NCBI GenBank assembly: GCA_021773355.1
Contig: JAJFKE010000026.1
Coordinates: 114,358 to 178,357 of the forward strand
Direction: 5' to 3'
Source of the DNA: Gammaproteobacteria bacterium
GTDB taxonomy: Bacteria; Pseudomonadota; Gammaproteobacteria; Pseudomonadales; Pseudohongiellaceae
Length of the DNA stretch: 64,000 nucleotides
A program made the position numbers and the translations under genes. The notes beneath the pieces were generated by a model. It ran no database searches, had not been told where the DNA came from, and saw only the letters and a program-made list of their open reading frames with translations. Positions within the stretch are counted from its first letter, which is position 1; every line of letters starts with the position of its first letter. This document shows positions 53,504 to 63,579 of this stretch, piece by piece.

Positions 53504-54556
53504 ATGTTCTGGACTACTATCAAAACGAGACTGGCCTCGCTATTTTCAGTATTCTCCTTCGCAGGCGAAGGAAACTTCTGGAAAAAACTGCTGCTGACAG
53601 GCTTGGGCTTCGCGTTAATCCTTATTTTGCTCATTGGTATGTATTGGAGTAGCGAACCCGCGCCGTTCTCCGTGCGTCAAATGACCAGCACAAAGCTAGC
53701 GCTCAGTGGTAATGACTATGTCGTTGGTAGCACCACTGTTGCCGCCTTGATTGCAGTCGCAGAAACTCTCCTGGAAAAACCCGGTGGTTATCTGAGTAAT
53801 GATGTTATGCCTCCCGGACTCTATTTGGACAATATCCCGAATTGGGAGTTTGGTGTTCTGGTGCAAGTTCGAGACCTGTCTCGTGCTTTTCGTGAGAGTT
53901 TTAGCCGCTCGCAATCGCAATCCACTGAAGATCCGGATCTGATCATCGCCGAGCCAAATTTTCATTTCAATAATGATAGCTGGCTGTTTCCCCCAACAGA
54001 AAGTGAGTACGCAGAAGCCATCGAGCGTTTAGAGTCTTATCTGGCTCGCATCTCGGACCCACTGAACACCGATGCACAATTTTATGCACGGGCTGATAAC
54101 CTGGCTAATTGGCTGCTGGCCGTAGAATCCAGATTGGGCAGCATGTCACAGCGCTTAAGTGCCAGTGTGCGACAACAACGTATTAATACCGACACTGCGG
54201 GTGAGCAGGGAGCTTCTCAGTCAACCCCAAGCCAAGCGGAGGTTTCGATTAAGACCCCCTGGTTGCAAGTAGATGATATTTTCTATGAGGCCCGGGGTGC
54301 AACTTGGGCATTAATGCATTTTCTTCAGGCGGTGGAGATTGATTTTCAAGACGTATTGGAAGACAAGAATGCTACGGCTAGTCTAAGTCAGATTATTAGA
54401 GAAATGGAGGCTAGCCAGAGATCGATATTTTTTCCAGTCATTTTGAATGGTTCCGGGTTTGGTATATTCGCCAATCATTCACTCACCATGGCTAATTATA
54501 TATCCCGAGCCAATGCCGCTATCATCGATTTAAGAAGTCTGCTTTCCCAGGGATAG
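53504..54556 (+). CDS. DUF2333 family inner-membrane protein
   Basis: 350 residues. One N-terminal membrane helix (LLTGLGFALILILLIGMYWS) is followed by a long periplasmic domain with the family stretches VGSTTVAALIAVAETLLEKPGGYLSND, FHFNNDSWLFPPTESEY and EARGATWALMHFLQAVEIDF, ending in NYISRANAAIIDLRSLL. DUF2333 proteins are common in gammaproteobacteria and of unknown function. It follows the lipoprotein gene by 82 bases and precedes a DUF2937 gene by 65 bases. Confidence 0.88.
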   Translation: MFWTTIKTRLASLFSVFSFAGEGNFWKKLLLTGLGFALILILLIGMYWSSEPAPFSVRQMTSTKLALSGNDYVVGSTTVAALIAVAETLLEKPGGYLSNDVMPPGLYLDNIPNWEFGVLVQVRDLSRAFRESFSRSQSQSTEDPDLIIAEPNFHFNNDSWLFPPTESEYAEAIERLESYLARISDPLNTDAQFYARADNLANWLLAVESRLGSMSQRLSASVRQQRINTDTAGEQGASQSTPSQAEVSIKTPWLQVDDIFYEARGATWALMHFLQAVEIDFQDVLEDKNATASLSQIIREMEASQRSIFFPVILNGSGFGIFANHSLTMANYISRANAAIIDLRSLLSQG

Positions 54557-54621
54557 AATCGGATTAGCAGCCTGAAAATACCGAGAATGAAGGGCGTACG
54601 CTGGTAGAGAGTCGACGAGTC

Positions 54622-55161
54622 ATGATCCTATCTTTGCTGAAAACCTATAGCAGACTCTTGGTTTTTGCCGTCGGGCTTCTTTTGGGTATTCAGGTTCCCA
54701 GCTTTATCGATCAATATGAAAAGCGTATCGATGCACATTTTCAGGAAATAAGTGCCAATATAAGTGGCTTCCAATCTACTGCCGACTTGCTGTTTGCAGG
54801 AGATATGGAGGCGCTCATCAGCTACTATCAGGCAAGTAATGACACGGTATTTGAAAATGATGCGCAGAGCATTCGTTTAATTGTAGACAGGTATACTCGA
54901 ATTTCGAACGAACATGCTGCTCTGACAACTAATATTGTTGCCTCAGCCCTGCATGTCTTATTTTCGGCCGATCAGGAATTTTTTGACGAAACTCTGGATC
55001 AGTACAGCTATACGGTTCCGCTAAACATTCTGTCAATAGAATGGGGCCTGGCTCTCGCGCTACTACTAACCATTGCAACCGACCTCGGATTATTCGGCTG
55101 CGTGAAGTGTGCAGGCTTGTTTCGACGAAACAGGCGCAAAAATCACCTTAGCTCTCATTGA
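54622..55161 (+). CDS. DUF2937 family membrane protein
   Basis: 179 residues: an N-terminal helix LLVFAVGLLLGIQVPSF, the DUF2937 region QYEKRIDAHFQEISANISGF with FENDAQSIRLIVDRYTR, and a C-terminal helix WGLALALLLTIATDLGLFG ending in a basic tail (RRNRRKNHLSSH). The family has no known role. It is the third envelope protein in a row after the lipoprotein and DUF2333 protein, so the three may work together. Confidence 0.86.
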   Translation: MILSLLKTYSRLLVFAVGLLLGIQVPSFIDQYEKRIDAHFQEISANISGFQSTADLLFAGDMEALISYYQASNDTVFENDAQSIRLIVDRYTRISNEHAALTTNIVASALHVLFSADQEFFDETLDQYSYTVPLNILSIEWGLALALLLTIATDLGLFGCVKCAGLFRRNRRKNHLSSH

Positions 55162-55346
55162 TCGCGGCGTATTAAGGCTGTCAATCTAAACTAATTCGAG
55201 AACTAAAAAATTGAAGCACGTGGTATTGATGTGTGGCACCTTCAGTACGGCAGAAGATCTAAACATCACGAGTTCCCCTGTGGGGACTATAAGTCGTGGC
55301 AAAGATTCAAAAATGCTGAACAAACAAGCTCTGTCGGGGTGTACGC

Positions 55347-55799
55347 ATGACTGTCTGGGTTGATGCCGATGCCTGTCCTAAACAAATTAAGGCAATTCTA
55401 TTTCGCGCAGCTGAGCGAACCGGTATGTCACTTTGCCTGGTAGCAAACCAGGCCATGCAGACACCACCATTTAAAAATATAACTGCGATTCAAGTTGCCC
55501 AGGGTTTTGATGTTGCAGACAATGAAATCCTGCGACTTGCTCAGGCAGGCGATCTGGTGATAAGCAGCGATATCCCACTGGCTGACGAGTTAATTAGCAA
55601 AGGTGTACAGGTCTTGAGTCCGCGCGGAGAAGTGTTTGCTGCCAATAGCATCAAGGCGAAGCTGAACATGCGTGACTTCATGGACACCATGCGTAGCAGT
55701 GGTATCCATGGCGGCGGTCCGGCACAACTGAATGAGTCAGATAAAAGAGAGTTTGCAAATGCGCTGGACAGGTATTTGGCACAGCAAGCCAAGCTTTGA
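55347..55799 (+). CDS. yaiI: YaiI/YqxD family protein (DUF188)
   Basis: 150 residues with the family start [20 protein letters not shown] and the acidic motifs [13 protein letters not shown] and [13 protein letters not shown], arranged like a PIN/NYN-type nuclease fold, and the end [20 protein letters not shown]. Biochemical function is not established; a metal-dependent nuclease is suggested by the Asp pattern. Its last 41 bases overlap the tesA reading frame chosen here. The 185 bases before it hold no gene that I can see. Confidence 0.9.
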   Translation: MTVWVDADACPKQIKAILFRAAERTGMSLCLVANQAMQTPPFKNITAIQVAQGFDVADNEILRLAQAGDLVISSDIPLADELISKGVQVLSPRGEVFAANSIKAKLNMRDFMDTMRSSGIHGGGPAQLNESDKREFANALDRYLAQQAKL

Positions 55800-56427
55800 A
55801 TCCATAGGAATCAAATACAAAGCTTTTAAGAGCCTAAGCGTTAGCATGCTACTGCTGTTGCTCTGTGCTTGCAGTAGTGAGCGGTCTTCCTTAGGGGATT
55901 TGCCTGTGGGTAGCACGGTGTTGGCTTTTGGTGATAGCCTCACCGCTGGTTACGGTGCGGATCCGGCACAAAGTTACCCGGACATTTTGCAGAACCTGGC
56001 AGTATTGAATGTAATTAACGCCGGTGTCTCCGGAGAACTTTCCGCAGAAGGCTTGCGTCGATTGCCAAGTTTATTAACTCAACACCGGCCGAATCTGGTT
56101 ATTCTCTGTCATGGCGGCAACGATCTATTGCGCAGCACAGGTAGGGGTAGTGCAAAAAACAATGTGACACAAATGATTGATCTGATTAAAGCGAGTGGCG
56201 CCGAAGTATTATTACTCGGCGTTCCTCAGCCGGGGATATTTTTATCCACGGCCGAGTTTTATGATGAGATCGCCGAGGAAACCGCTGTGGCCTACATCCC
56301 GGATTTAATGAAGCAAGTACTCTCCGATGCCGCCCTTAAATCTGACCCGGCCCATCCTAACGCCGCCGGATACACCGTCATCGCGACTGAAGTTCACGAT
56401 TTTCTGCTGAATGCCGGAGCACTCTAG
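55759..56427 (+). CDS. tesA: GDSL esterase/thioesterase, TesA-like
   Basis: 222 residues from ATG 55759; ATG 55732 adds nine. A hydrophobic stretch with lipobox-like LLLLLCAC suggests it is exported and may be lipidated. SGNH hydrolase blocks are complete: [13 protein letters not shown] (nucleophile Ser), [18 protein letters not shown] and [11 protein letters not shown] with Asp and His of the triad. TesA-type enzymes hydrolyse acyl-CoAs, esters and lysophospholipids in the periplasm. The gene start overlaps yaiI and its end overlaps the convergent reductase by four bases. Confidence 0.9.
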   Translation: MRWTGIWHSKPSFESIGIKYKAFKSLSVSMLLLLLCACSSERSSLGDLPVGSTVLAFGDSLTAGYGADPAQSYPDILQNLAVLNVINAGVSGELSAEGLRRLPSLLTQHRPNLVILCHGGNDLLRSTGRGSAKNNVTQMIDLIKASGAEVLLLGVPQPGIFLSTAEFYDEIAEETAVAYIPDLMKQVLSDAALKSDPAHPNAAGYTVIATEVHDFLLNAGAL

Positions 56428-57437
56428 TCGAACTTTACTATCATCTTGCCAAAATTATTTCCGCTAAATAAACCGAGAAAAGCATCAACAGCATTCTCGA
56501 TTCCTTCGACTACCGTCTCACGACTCTTAATTTTTCCATCCTGAATCCACGGAATCATCTCAGCAAGAAATTCTTCTCGCATATCGTCGTGATCAAAAAC
56601 GATAAAGCCGTTGATACGGATTTTCTTACCGACGATCAGCATTAGATTATTGGGTCCAGCAGCGGGCTCGGCGTTGTTATAGCTGGCTATCATTCCACAG
56701 GCGGCGATTCGACCGAATGGGTTCATGACATTGAGGGCGGCCTGTAGGTGGTCGCCACCTACATTTTCAAAATAGACATCAACTCCGTCTGGGGCAGCCG
56801 CGGCCAGCGCCTTGCTCAGATCACCGCAGGTCTTGTAATTAATCACGGCATCTACGCCGCATTCTTCTAATAACCATTTAGCTTTCGCGTCGCTACCGAC
56901 GCTTCCAATGACCTTGCATCCCTTGAGTTTTGCAATCTGGCATACATTTGCACCCACTGCTCCAGAGGCCGCAGAAACGAAGACAGTCTCACCCGGTTTG
57001 GGTTCACCAAATTTGAGCAAGCCCACATAAGAGGTAAATCCGGGCATGCCCAAAGTACCTAGATAAAGTGAAAGCTGCTTTGCATCGAATGGAACCAACT
57101 TGCTCATGGTATTTGCCTTGGCGACAAATTTGTCTTGCCAGGCAGCGCCATTTGCTACGATATCTCCCAGCTGTAGGCTGTCATCAGCAGATTCCAATAC
57201 CTCTCCGACAGCGCCGCCGTACATGACGGCATTCAGAGCGTAAGCTTCAGCGTACACAGCATTCTCGCGCATGCGTCCGCGCATATAGGGATCAACCGAC
57301 ATATAGTGATTCTTAACCAGAACTTCGCCCTGCTGCGGGACTGGCAATTCAACTTCTAGCAATTTGAAATTCTCTTGGCTGGGCATGCCACTAGGCCGGC
57401 TGACTAGATGGATTTGTTTCGCGGTGTATTTACTCAT
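56424..57437 (-). CDS. NADP-dependent zinc-free alcohol dehydrogenase-type reductase (CurA-like)
   Basis: 337 residues of the medium-chain dehydrogenase superfamily without zinc ligands. It matches the PtgR/CurA group: VKNHYMSVDPYMRGRMR near the N-terminus, nucleotide loop VFVSAASGAVGANVCQIAKL, VDVYFENVGGDHLQAAL and a C-terminal GIENAVDAFLGLFSGNNFGK. Such enzymes reduce double bonds of enones, including curcumin or prostaglandin-type substrates. It is 55 bases downstream of the TRAP permease on the same strand and may be expressed with it. Confidence 0.92.
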   Translation of the reverse strand: MSKYTAKQIHLVSRPSGMPSQENFKLLEVELPVPQQGEVLVKNHYMSVDPYMRGRMRENAVYAEAYALNAVMYGGAVGEVLESADDSLQLGDIVANGAAWQDKFVAKANTMSKLVPFDAKQLSLYLGTLGMPGFTSYVGLLKFGEPKPGETVFVSAASGAVGANVCQIAKLKGCKVIGSVGSDAKAKWLLEECGVDAVINYKTCGDLSKALAAAAPDGVDVYFENVGGDHLQAALNVMNPFGRIAACGMIASYNNAEPAAGPNNLMLIVGKKIRINGFIVFDHDDMREEFLAEMIPWIQDGKIKSRETVVEGIENAVDAFLGLFSGNNFGKMIVKFD

Positions 57438-57492
57438 GGTTTTCTCTTGCTTGGGATTGACAGTATTTTACGGCTAGGGGCGGGGCGGCGGC

Positions 57493-59508
57493 TCAAGCGT
57501 TGCTAACAAGGGATGCCTTCACGCTTCGATTCTGCATAAACACAATGGCAAATAAAATTACCGCACCGACCAGATGATAGATAATCGGAAACGGCGTCCA
57601 CATCAACAGACCCGCACTAAGCAATAGCAAGCCGGCGCTTAGCAAGTTTATTTTCGTCTCCAGATGCCACTGTAATATTCCAGCCAGGGCATACAGTCCC
57701 ATACAGGACCAGATAAAAACTTCTATACGTTCGGGCCAACTGCCAGAGATTAGTGGTGAGTAGGCAAATAATACAGGTACTAAATACAGACCTTTGGCGA
57801 CTTTCCAACTGGTTAAACCGGTGGCCATTGGTCTGGTGCCGGCAATTCCAGCAGCGGCGAATGAGGCGAGACAGACCGGTGGAGTGACATTGCTGTCCTG
57901 CGATAACCAAAAAATAATTAAATGTGCGCTCAGCAACATGCCGGTGAGTAATTCTGGTTCCAGCAGTTCCTGGCGAATGAGTTGCTTCATCTCCAGTGGC
58001 ATCTCCTGTAAAGCGACCAGGGGGTCACCGCCGAATAGGCCTATGGTCGCCGTTACATTGGACGGTAGATCTCCAGCCTGCAGCGCGATTAACAGTTGTG
58101 ACTGTGAGATGAGATCGAAAATCAGCGGTGCCGAGAGCGTGGCTAAGACTATGTAGGAGGCGGTAACGGGCAAGCCCATGCCAAGCACCAGAGAGGCTAG
58201 CGCAACCAGAACAAGTGTTATAAAAAGACTGCCTTGAGCCCACTCCACTATCATTAATGAGAAGGCGTTGCCCACCCCTGTAGTAGTAACTACATTGATG
58301 ATAATGCCCACCGCGACCAACAGTAGAGCGGTAGAAACCATGGTCTTAACGCCATCCACCACCGCATCGAAGATATCAGGTAGACGCATAGGAGTAGACG
58401 AAAGCCAGGACGCAGCAATCACACTAATAATGGCAAACGCGGCCGAAGTTGTTGGCGTGCGACCGGACACCAGAAAACCGACCAGAATTACCATCGGTAT
58501 GATGAAATGCCAACCTTCTTTGAGTACATCGGATACAGTCTCTGAATCGGCATCGTGAGTGGGGTTTAGCCCAAGTCGCTTCGCCTCGATACGCACGAAA
58601 TAAGATACGGTCAAAAAATACAAAATGGCAGGCAATGCCGACGCCGCGATAATCGTTAAGTAGGGAATTTGTGTGTAGCTCGCCAAGACGAAGGCGCCTG
58701 CGCCCATGACAGGGGGCATTAGGGCGCCACCGGTGGATGATGCGGCTACAACCCCAGCCGAAAATTGTCCAGGAAATCCGGATTTTTTCATCATCGGAAT
58801 GGTGATTACGCCAGTAGAAACTGTATTGGCGACAGCGGAACCAGAGACCGAGCCCATTAGTCCAGACCCGACTACAGCTACCAGACCGGCACCGCCGGTA
58901 AATCGACCTGCCAGACAGCCGGCAAGTTTAACAATAAAATCACCGGCTCCGGAACGCAGTAGAAATGAGCCAAAAATAATGAACATAAATACAAAAGTAG
59001 AAGAGATTTGTGCGGTCAGCCCAAACATGCCTTCGCTGGTGAAGAAGCTTCGATAAAGCACTGTCTCTAAACTGAGTCCTGGAAAGGAGAATACGCCGCC
59101 AATGTAGCGACCCAAAAACAGGATATAGGAAAGACTAATCAGGATTAATATCGGCATAAACCAACCGGTAGTTCGCCTGGTAAACTCTATTGCCAGCCCA
59201 ATCGCGACTATTGAGAACAGATAGTCACTGAGTATGTATTCTGTCTCTCTGGCGTAGAGAGCATTCTCAAACAGGATTAGATAGGTGGAGGTAAGCACTG
59301 CAATAACGGCAAGCGCTACATTGACCCAATAGGCCAGTGATTTGGACGATACGCTGTCGGATTCATTGGCCATTAGAGCGCAGATTGCACAAAATCCACC
59401 GAAGTGTATGGCCGATAGCCATAATTCAGAAATGCTGGCAAATACGTTGCAGTAAATATGGAACAGGGCAAAGAAGAATGCTGCCCAACGCAAATAGTTA
59501 GATTTCAT
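57493..59508 (-). CDS. TRAP transporter fused permease (DctQM, TAXI type)
   Basis: 671 residues with about sixteen membrane segments. It combines the small DctQ-like part and the large DctM part: FTGGAGLVAVVGSGLMGSVSGSAVANTVSTG, FSAGVVAASSTGGALMPPVMGAGAF, LGMGLPVTASYIVLATL and NVTPPVCLASFAAAGIAGTRP. This is the permease of a sodium-driven tripartite uptake system; the adjacent upstream gene, nine bases away, is the matching binding protein. Substrates of TAXI systems are mostly small carboxylates or glutamate-like compounds, not predictable here. Confidence 0.93.
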   Translation of the reverse strand: MKSNYLRWAAFFFALFHIYCNVFASISELWLSAIHFGGFCAICALMANESDSVSSKSLAYWVNVALAVIAVLTSTYLILFENALYARETEYILSDYLFSIVAIGLAIEFTRRTTGWFMPILILISLSYILFLGRYIGGVFSFPGLSLETVLYRSFFTSEGMFGLTAQISSTFVFMFIIFGSFLLRSGAGDFIVKLAGCLAGRFTGGAGLVAVVGSGLMGSVSGSAVANTVSTGVITIPMMKKSGFPGQFSAGVVAASSTGGALMPPVMGAGAFVLASYTQIPYLTIIAASALPAILYFLTVSYFVRIEAKRLGLNPTHDADSETVSDVLKEGWHFIIPMVILVGFLVSGRTPTTSAAFAIISVIAASWLSSTPMRLPDIFDAVVDGVKTMVSTALLLVAVGIIINVVTTTGVGNAFSLMIVEWAQGSLFITLVLVALASLVLGMGLPVTASYIVLATLSAPLIFDLISQSQLLIALQAGDLPSNVTATIGLFGGDPLVALQEMPLEMKQLIRQELLEPELLTGMLLSAHLIIFWLSQDSNVTPPVCLASFAAAGIAGTRPMATGLTSWKVAKGLYLVPVLFAYSPLISGSWPERIEVFIWSCMGLYALAGILQWHLETKINLLSAGLLLLSAGLLMWTPFPIIYHLVGAVILFAIVFMQNRSVKASLVSNA

Positions 59509-59517
59509 TAACCTTAA

Positions 59518-60552
59518 TTAAACCCCTTCCGCCGGTTCTATTGCCGGGCTTATTTCATTCAGTAGTAAACGTTGCGGAATATCCAGACCAACTTCCCGAT
59601 AGTAACGAATTGCACCTGGATGTAGTGGAGCGCCCAAACCATCGATAGCAATTTCCAGGCGCATATCTTTCGTTGCACCATGTATCTCTTGCAGGGTTGC
59701 CAAATTTTCCCATATTACTTTTGTTACGTGATAAACCACTTCTTCCGGAATATCATCTCGAGTAACTAAAACGTTTGGTGAGGCTACGGTGCGAATTAAC
59801 TCAGTCTGATTAGGGTAGGTTCCGGGGGGAAACTCATACCAATCCCAAAGAGGGTACTTGGCGTTTATCTTGTCCAGGCTTTCTTGCGTCCAGTTAAGTA
59901 TGGTCATGCGGTTACCTAATAGAGCATAGGCCTGTGTAATAGAGCTAACTGGAGCTCCCGCAGGAATATTCATTCCTACTATATTGCCATCTTGAATAGC
60001 GCTGGTTGTAGGGCCGTAGCCCATATAGGCCAGACTGAATTTTTCTTCATAATCTATGCCCAGGGTTTCCAGAATGAATCGACCTGTTTGCTCGGCCCCG
60101 GAATTTCGCGCACCTAATACATAGCGCTCGCCATCGAGACTATTGAGATCCATTATTTGACCGCTGCTGGCTAATTCGCTGAGCAGGACAAAATGTTCAA
60201 CGTTTTGCCAAAGCGCACTGACGCTGCGCATATGGGTTTGAGGAGAACTAACCGGGCCCTCTCCAGACCACGACCAGGCACCAAAGGGGCCCTGCAGGAT
60301 TGCAAACTGGACTTGATTGTCTCTTAGTAACTTAACATTCTCTAAGGAGCCGGCCGAGCTGATGGCCGTGAGTGAAATGCCTTCTGACTCTGCCAGCTGT
60401 GCATGAGCGATAGTGGCCAGTGCCACGCCAACTGGATAGAAGGTGCCGCCAGTGGTGGCGGTTGTAAGCACATAGGGTCGGGCACGGGTTAATTCGTCGC
60501 TGCAGGACGCCAGCAGCAAAATTAAAATAACGGCGGTGACAACGTTTTTCAT
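59518..60552 (-). CDS. TAXI-family TRAP solute-binding lipoprotein
   Basis: 344 residues. The signal ends in a lipobox (LILLLASC), so the binding protein is membrane-anchored rather than free. The TAXI domain begins YVLTTATTGGTFYPVGVALA and continues SSAGSLENVKLLRDNQVQFA, LYRY-type gating stretches, SGAEQTGRFILETLGI and NPAGAPVSSI-like NIPAGAPVSSITQ. It delivers substrate to the fused permease encoded nine bases downstream. 60553-60773 upstream shows no gene. Confidence 0.93.
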   Translation of the reverse strand: MKNVVTAVILILLLASCSDELTRARPYVLTTATTGGTFYPVGVALATIAHAQLAESEGISLTAISSAGSLENVKLLRDNQVQFAILQGPFGAWSWSGEGPVSSPQTHMRSVSALWQNVEHFVLLSELASSGQIMDLNSLDGERYVLGARNSGAEQTGRFILETLGIDYEEKFSLAYMGYGPTTSAIQDGNIVGMNIPAGAPVSSITQAYALLGNRMTILNWTQESLDKINAKYPLWDWYEFPPGTYPNQTELIRTVASPNVLVTRDDIPEEVVYHVTKVIWENLATLQEIHGATKDMRLEIAIDGLGAPLHPGAIRYYREVGLDIPQRLLLNEISPAIEPAEGV

Positions 60553-60773
60553 TAATAGTCCAAACCCAATCTCAGTGTGTCAGTGGATATGCCGTAAGCA
60601 GCTTCAAATATTCCCTTAAGCAATTGAAATTTAAGTGAAAACTCAAGATCATTCCGATTCGTAAACGGCAACCGATGAAACCATATTTCCCGCTAAAGCA
60701 CAACGCAGAAGGGCCGCGCTAGGCGCAACTTTAGGTCACAATCTGAAGTCACAGAGGAGGCTGTGGAATAGGG

Positions 60774-61601
60774 CTAGTTGTCAGGAGTCGCTGGCAGTTG
60801 AATAGCGCGCGCCCTGCCTGAGCCACCTTGAATCACGTCTGTGCCTAAGAAGACAGCCCCACTATTTGTGCTCCCAAAGCTGCCAAGGGAAACGCTGGTG
60901 TTTTGCCGTTGTTGTTGAAATTCTGCCAGTGCTTCTAATTCAGACTCTGATAGGTCGAAGGCTAGTGCTTCAAGCTGAGCCTCGGGACTCGCAATAGCCA
61001 TCATCTGTTGGCGTATATCCCGGCGGTTTGTCAGCTGGGGATTGGATTGCATTTCCTGGATCAGCTGCATTCTCGCCTGACCCTGTTCTGCAATCATATT
61101 ACTAAGCGCGCCAATTATTACTTCCAGGCGCTCATCGCTGACATTCAAGGATTGCAGGAATCCTCCGAACTGGCCATGAAGTGCGAAAATTTCTGACATC
61201 TGAGCAGGGTCCAGCGCTGAGAGTTGTTTGAACAAACTAACGCGGGGATCTGTATTTGCGCCGTTGGATTGCGGTTGTAGTTCGCGACTAAGCTGTTGAC
61301 GAATTCTTGCTTCCAGTTGCTCGTACTCGGGATTTATCTGCTGTTGTGCAAGCTCCAGTTGACGCGACAGAGCAGCGATCTGGCTATCGTTGCTATTCAG
61401 CTGTTTCCGCAGAGACTGAAGTTGCTTTTCCGCCTCTATTCTCTGCAGGCTGTTGGTTTCGATCTGCGATAGTAGTTGCGAGATTTGATTTTCATAGTTG
61501 GCGACTTGTTGAGCTTGCAGCTTGGTCTGTTGAGCTTCGTTATAAGCAAACAGAGCGCCGAGTACCAGCAAGAAAATGGCAATGCCTGTAAAAAATTTCA
61601 T
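60774..61601 (-). CDS. Membrane-anchored coiled-coil protein, unknown function
   Basis: 275 residues: an N-terminal membrane helix (FFTGIAIFLLVLGALFAYNE), then a Gln/Leu-rich coiled coil to about residue 110 (ENQISQLLSQIETNSLQRIE, SRQLELAQQQINPEYEQLEA), and a helical C-terminal half (FALHGQFGGFLQSLNVSDER, ASPEAQLEALAFDLSESELE). The end is Gly/Ser-rich. It is two bases from the upstream 81-residue membrane protein, last gene of the FG-GAP operon. No family is recognised. Confidence 0.75.
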   Translation of the reverse strand: MKFFTGIAIFLLVLGALFAYNEAQQTKLQAQQVANYENQISQLLSQIETNSLQRIEAEKQLQSLRKQLNSNDSQIAALSRQLELAQQQINPEYEQLEARIRQQLSRELQPQSNGANTDPRVSLFKQLSALDPAQMSEIFALHGQFGGFLQSLNVSDERLEVIIGALSNMIAEQGQARMQLIQEMQSNPQLTNRRDIRQQMMAIASPEAQLEALAFDLSESELEALAEFQQQRQNTSVSLGSFGSTNSGAVFLGTDVIQGGSGRARAIQLPATPDN

Positions 61602-61603
61602 GA

Positions 61604-61849
61604 TCAGTTCTTCTTTCTGTCTGCTCCCAAGGTGTCACTAACGTGACCGGAAAGAGGCTTCTCTTCTTCCAGCTTGCCGATGAGAAGAATAGCGCCCACG
61701 AATATCGCTGATATTACCGTTATGCTTGTCACCAGCACGATCCGATAGAACATGGCGATGTAGACACCGCTGAAATAGAAAACTAGCTCAGCCGCTATAT
61801 TTATTACTACCCCAGAAATGACTAAGGTTAACCAGACTGCATGTTTCAT
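61604..61849 (-). CDS. Small two-helix membrane protein, unknown function
   Basis: 81 residues with two membrane segments (VWLTLVISGVVINIAAELVF and IVLVTSITVISAIFVGAILL) and a charged C-tail (GKLEEEKPLSGHVSDTLGAD). It lies between the FG-GAP gene (38 bases upstream) and the coiled-coil gene (two bases downstream). Tight spacing argues for a common transcript. Confidence 0.72.
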   Translation of the reverse strand: MKHAVWLTLVISGVVINIAAELVFYFSGVYIAMFYRIVLVTSITVISAIFVGAILLIGKLEEEKPLSGHVSDTLGADRKKN

Positions 61850-61887
61850 GGGCTAAGGTCCAGAGCGTCTTGGTGTGTGGATGCGGA

Positions 61888-63579
61888 CTAATTCGAGAGT
61901 AACAGCAATCCCCGAATGTGACCACTGTCGGTGTCGGTAAAAATAAACACATCGTCACGTTCATCAGCATTTAATCGCACCGGAACTATGTCTCCGTTCG
62001 TCACTTCGGAATTGAGTTCGATTATTCTGTCCGCAGTTTTGCCTGCTACGGCATTCAATTGGCGATTGCCACTGATCGAAATATTGTTTATTACATCTCG
62101 AATATTGAACTCATAATTATCACGCTCCCTGGAATAGTCCAGAGCGCCTAAAAATAGTTCGGATCCATCCTCGGGCAAAGTTTCAGGCTGTATGCTGTTG
62201 AAGAAAATCTTGACCTGATTGTTGATCATCAACAGTAAGTCTTGTCCACTAGGATTAGCGTCAAGATTGGCAAGGCTGCTGAATATTTCTTCATCAGAGG
62301 CGGATTCACGAACTTCCTTTTCAATGTCCCGGAAAGTGGAGGTCAAGCTGATAACAGAGGGAAATTTTAAATCGATGGTAAGCTTTCGCGAGGGCCGCCG
62401 CGCGAAACGTTCTCCATCATTTGGATAGATAAAAGCTTCAATAGCTATGCTTCCCGAAAGGGCCAGCCAAACAAAAATATCGCCCACTGAAATGCTTTCT
62501 ACTCGCCACAGCCAAAGATCTTTTAGTCCGTCTTCATTCTCATCCTGAAGAAATGTGCCAAGCACATTGCCGCCGGAACGCAGTACTTGCCTGGGTTCCG
62601 AGAAATTCATGGCGGATTCACTGCCGGCAAACAAGGAGACTTTACCTCCCTCTCGAAGCAGAAGGTCGTCAATGCCATCACCATCAACATCATCCAGGAT
62701 CTCTTCATGAGTGAGTGCCAACAATCCGGTGAGATTGGAAAAATCCAGATTATCGATATCAAATTCGCCCAGGCGTTCTTCGATTTCCAATATATCGAGA
62801 GAGTAGCTTGCCTGGCTGGAGAAATATTCCTTACCCTCTTTATTAGCAATAAATACGTTCAGTTCTTCCTCGGTTCTGGATATTAGATCATCGAAGCCAT
62901 CGCTGTTGACGTCTCTCAACTCCATCATCGGAATGCGTATGGCTTGTCCCGTGCGACGTTCGAGGTGGTTCCCATCTAAATTCGTACGCATGCGTAATTC
63001 GGAGCGAACACTTAAACTGTCTTGATAATTATACTTGTCACCATTCTTGCTGCCGTCACTTATGTGAAGATTTATAACGCCGGCCCCAGGAATTAGGAAA
63101 TCATCGATGTTGTCGCCGTTAATGTCTTGCGAAAAATGTAAACGATTAACGCCCTTGCTCAAGTAGCCATTTAGATTCGACAGTATAGAAACCGGATCTT
63201 GAACGGATTGATTGGAAACTTGCCATGCCAATATCTCGGAGCCGTCGATCAGGGCGATTATGGAGCTTGAACCCGCTGCTCCAAATTGCCTGCTTAAATC
63301 CCATCCCACCGCCTGGCCCGGGAAAATAATTCTGTGGCTCAGATCGTCGAAATGGAATCCAGTCTCGCTCTGAAAATAGATTTGCAGCGCATTGTCGACC
63401 ACAGCAATCAGATCTTGCAGATCATCACCGTTGATGTCGGCTATAAGCAAGTTTTCCGTTTCCAGCGGTAGCTGGAACTCTTGTTGCAGAAACTCAAGCT
63501 GTTGCGCCCCTAGCTGCGAGGCTGCAGGCAGCAGAGTGCATGCGGAAAAATAAGCGAAGAGTTTGATCAGGCTATTCAT
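61888..63579 (-). CDS. Exported FG-GAP/VCBS-type repeat protein
   Basis: 563 residues with a signal peptide (LIKLFAYFSACTLLPAASQL). At least five calcium-type loops of the beta-propeller FG-GAP kind are visible: DINGDDLQDLI, DINGDNIDDFLI, DVNSDGFDDLI, DVDGDGIDDLLL and DENEDGLKDLWL. These predict an extracellular propeller domain for binding or adhesion; no enzymatic domain is seen. Its ATG overlaps the stop of the upstream FG-GAP gene (ATGA). Confidence 0.85.
   Translation of the reverse strand: MNSLIKLFAYFSACTLLPAASQLGAQQLEFLQQEFQLPLETENLLIADINGDDLQDLIAVVDNALQIYFQSETGFHFDDLSHRIIFPGQAVGWDLSRQFGAAGSSSIIALIDGSEILAWQVSNQSVQDPVSILSNLNGYLSKGVNRLHFSQDINGDNIDDFLIPGAGVINLHISDGSKNGDKYNYQDSLSVRSELRMRTNLDGNHLERRTGQAIRIPMMELRDVNSDGFDDLISRTEEELNVFIANKEGKEYFSSQASYSLDILEIEERLGEFDIDNLDFSNLTGLLALTHEEILDDVDGDGIDDLLLREGGKVSLFAGSESAMNFSEPRQVLRSGGNVLGTFLQDENEDGLKDLWLWRVESISVGDIFVWLALSGSIAIEAFIYPNDGERFARRPSRKLTIDLKFPSVISLTSTFRDIEKEVRESASDEEIFSSLANLDANPSGQDLLLMINNQVKIFFNSIQPETLPEDGSELFLGALDYSRERDNYEFNIRDVINNISISGNRQLNAVAGKTADRIIELNSEVTNGDIVPVRLNADERDDVFIFTDTDSGHIRGLLLLSN

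Noticed and set aside
55162-55346. Possible tRNA or small RNA between the DUF2937 and yaiI genes
   Set aside because: No cloverleaf, no GTTCRANYC-type T-loop and no terminator hairpin could be found by eye.
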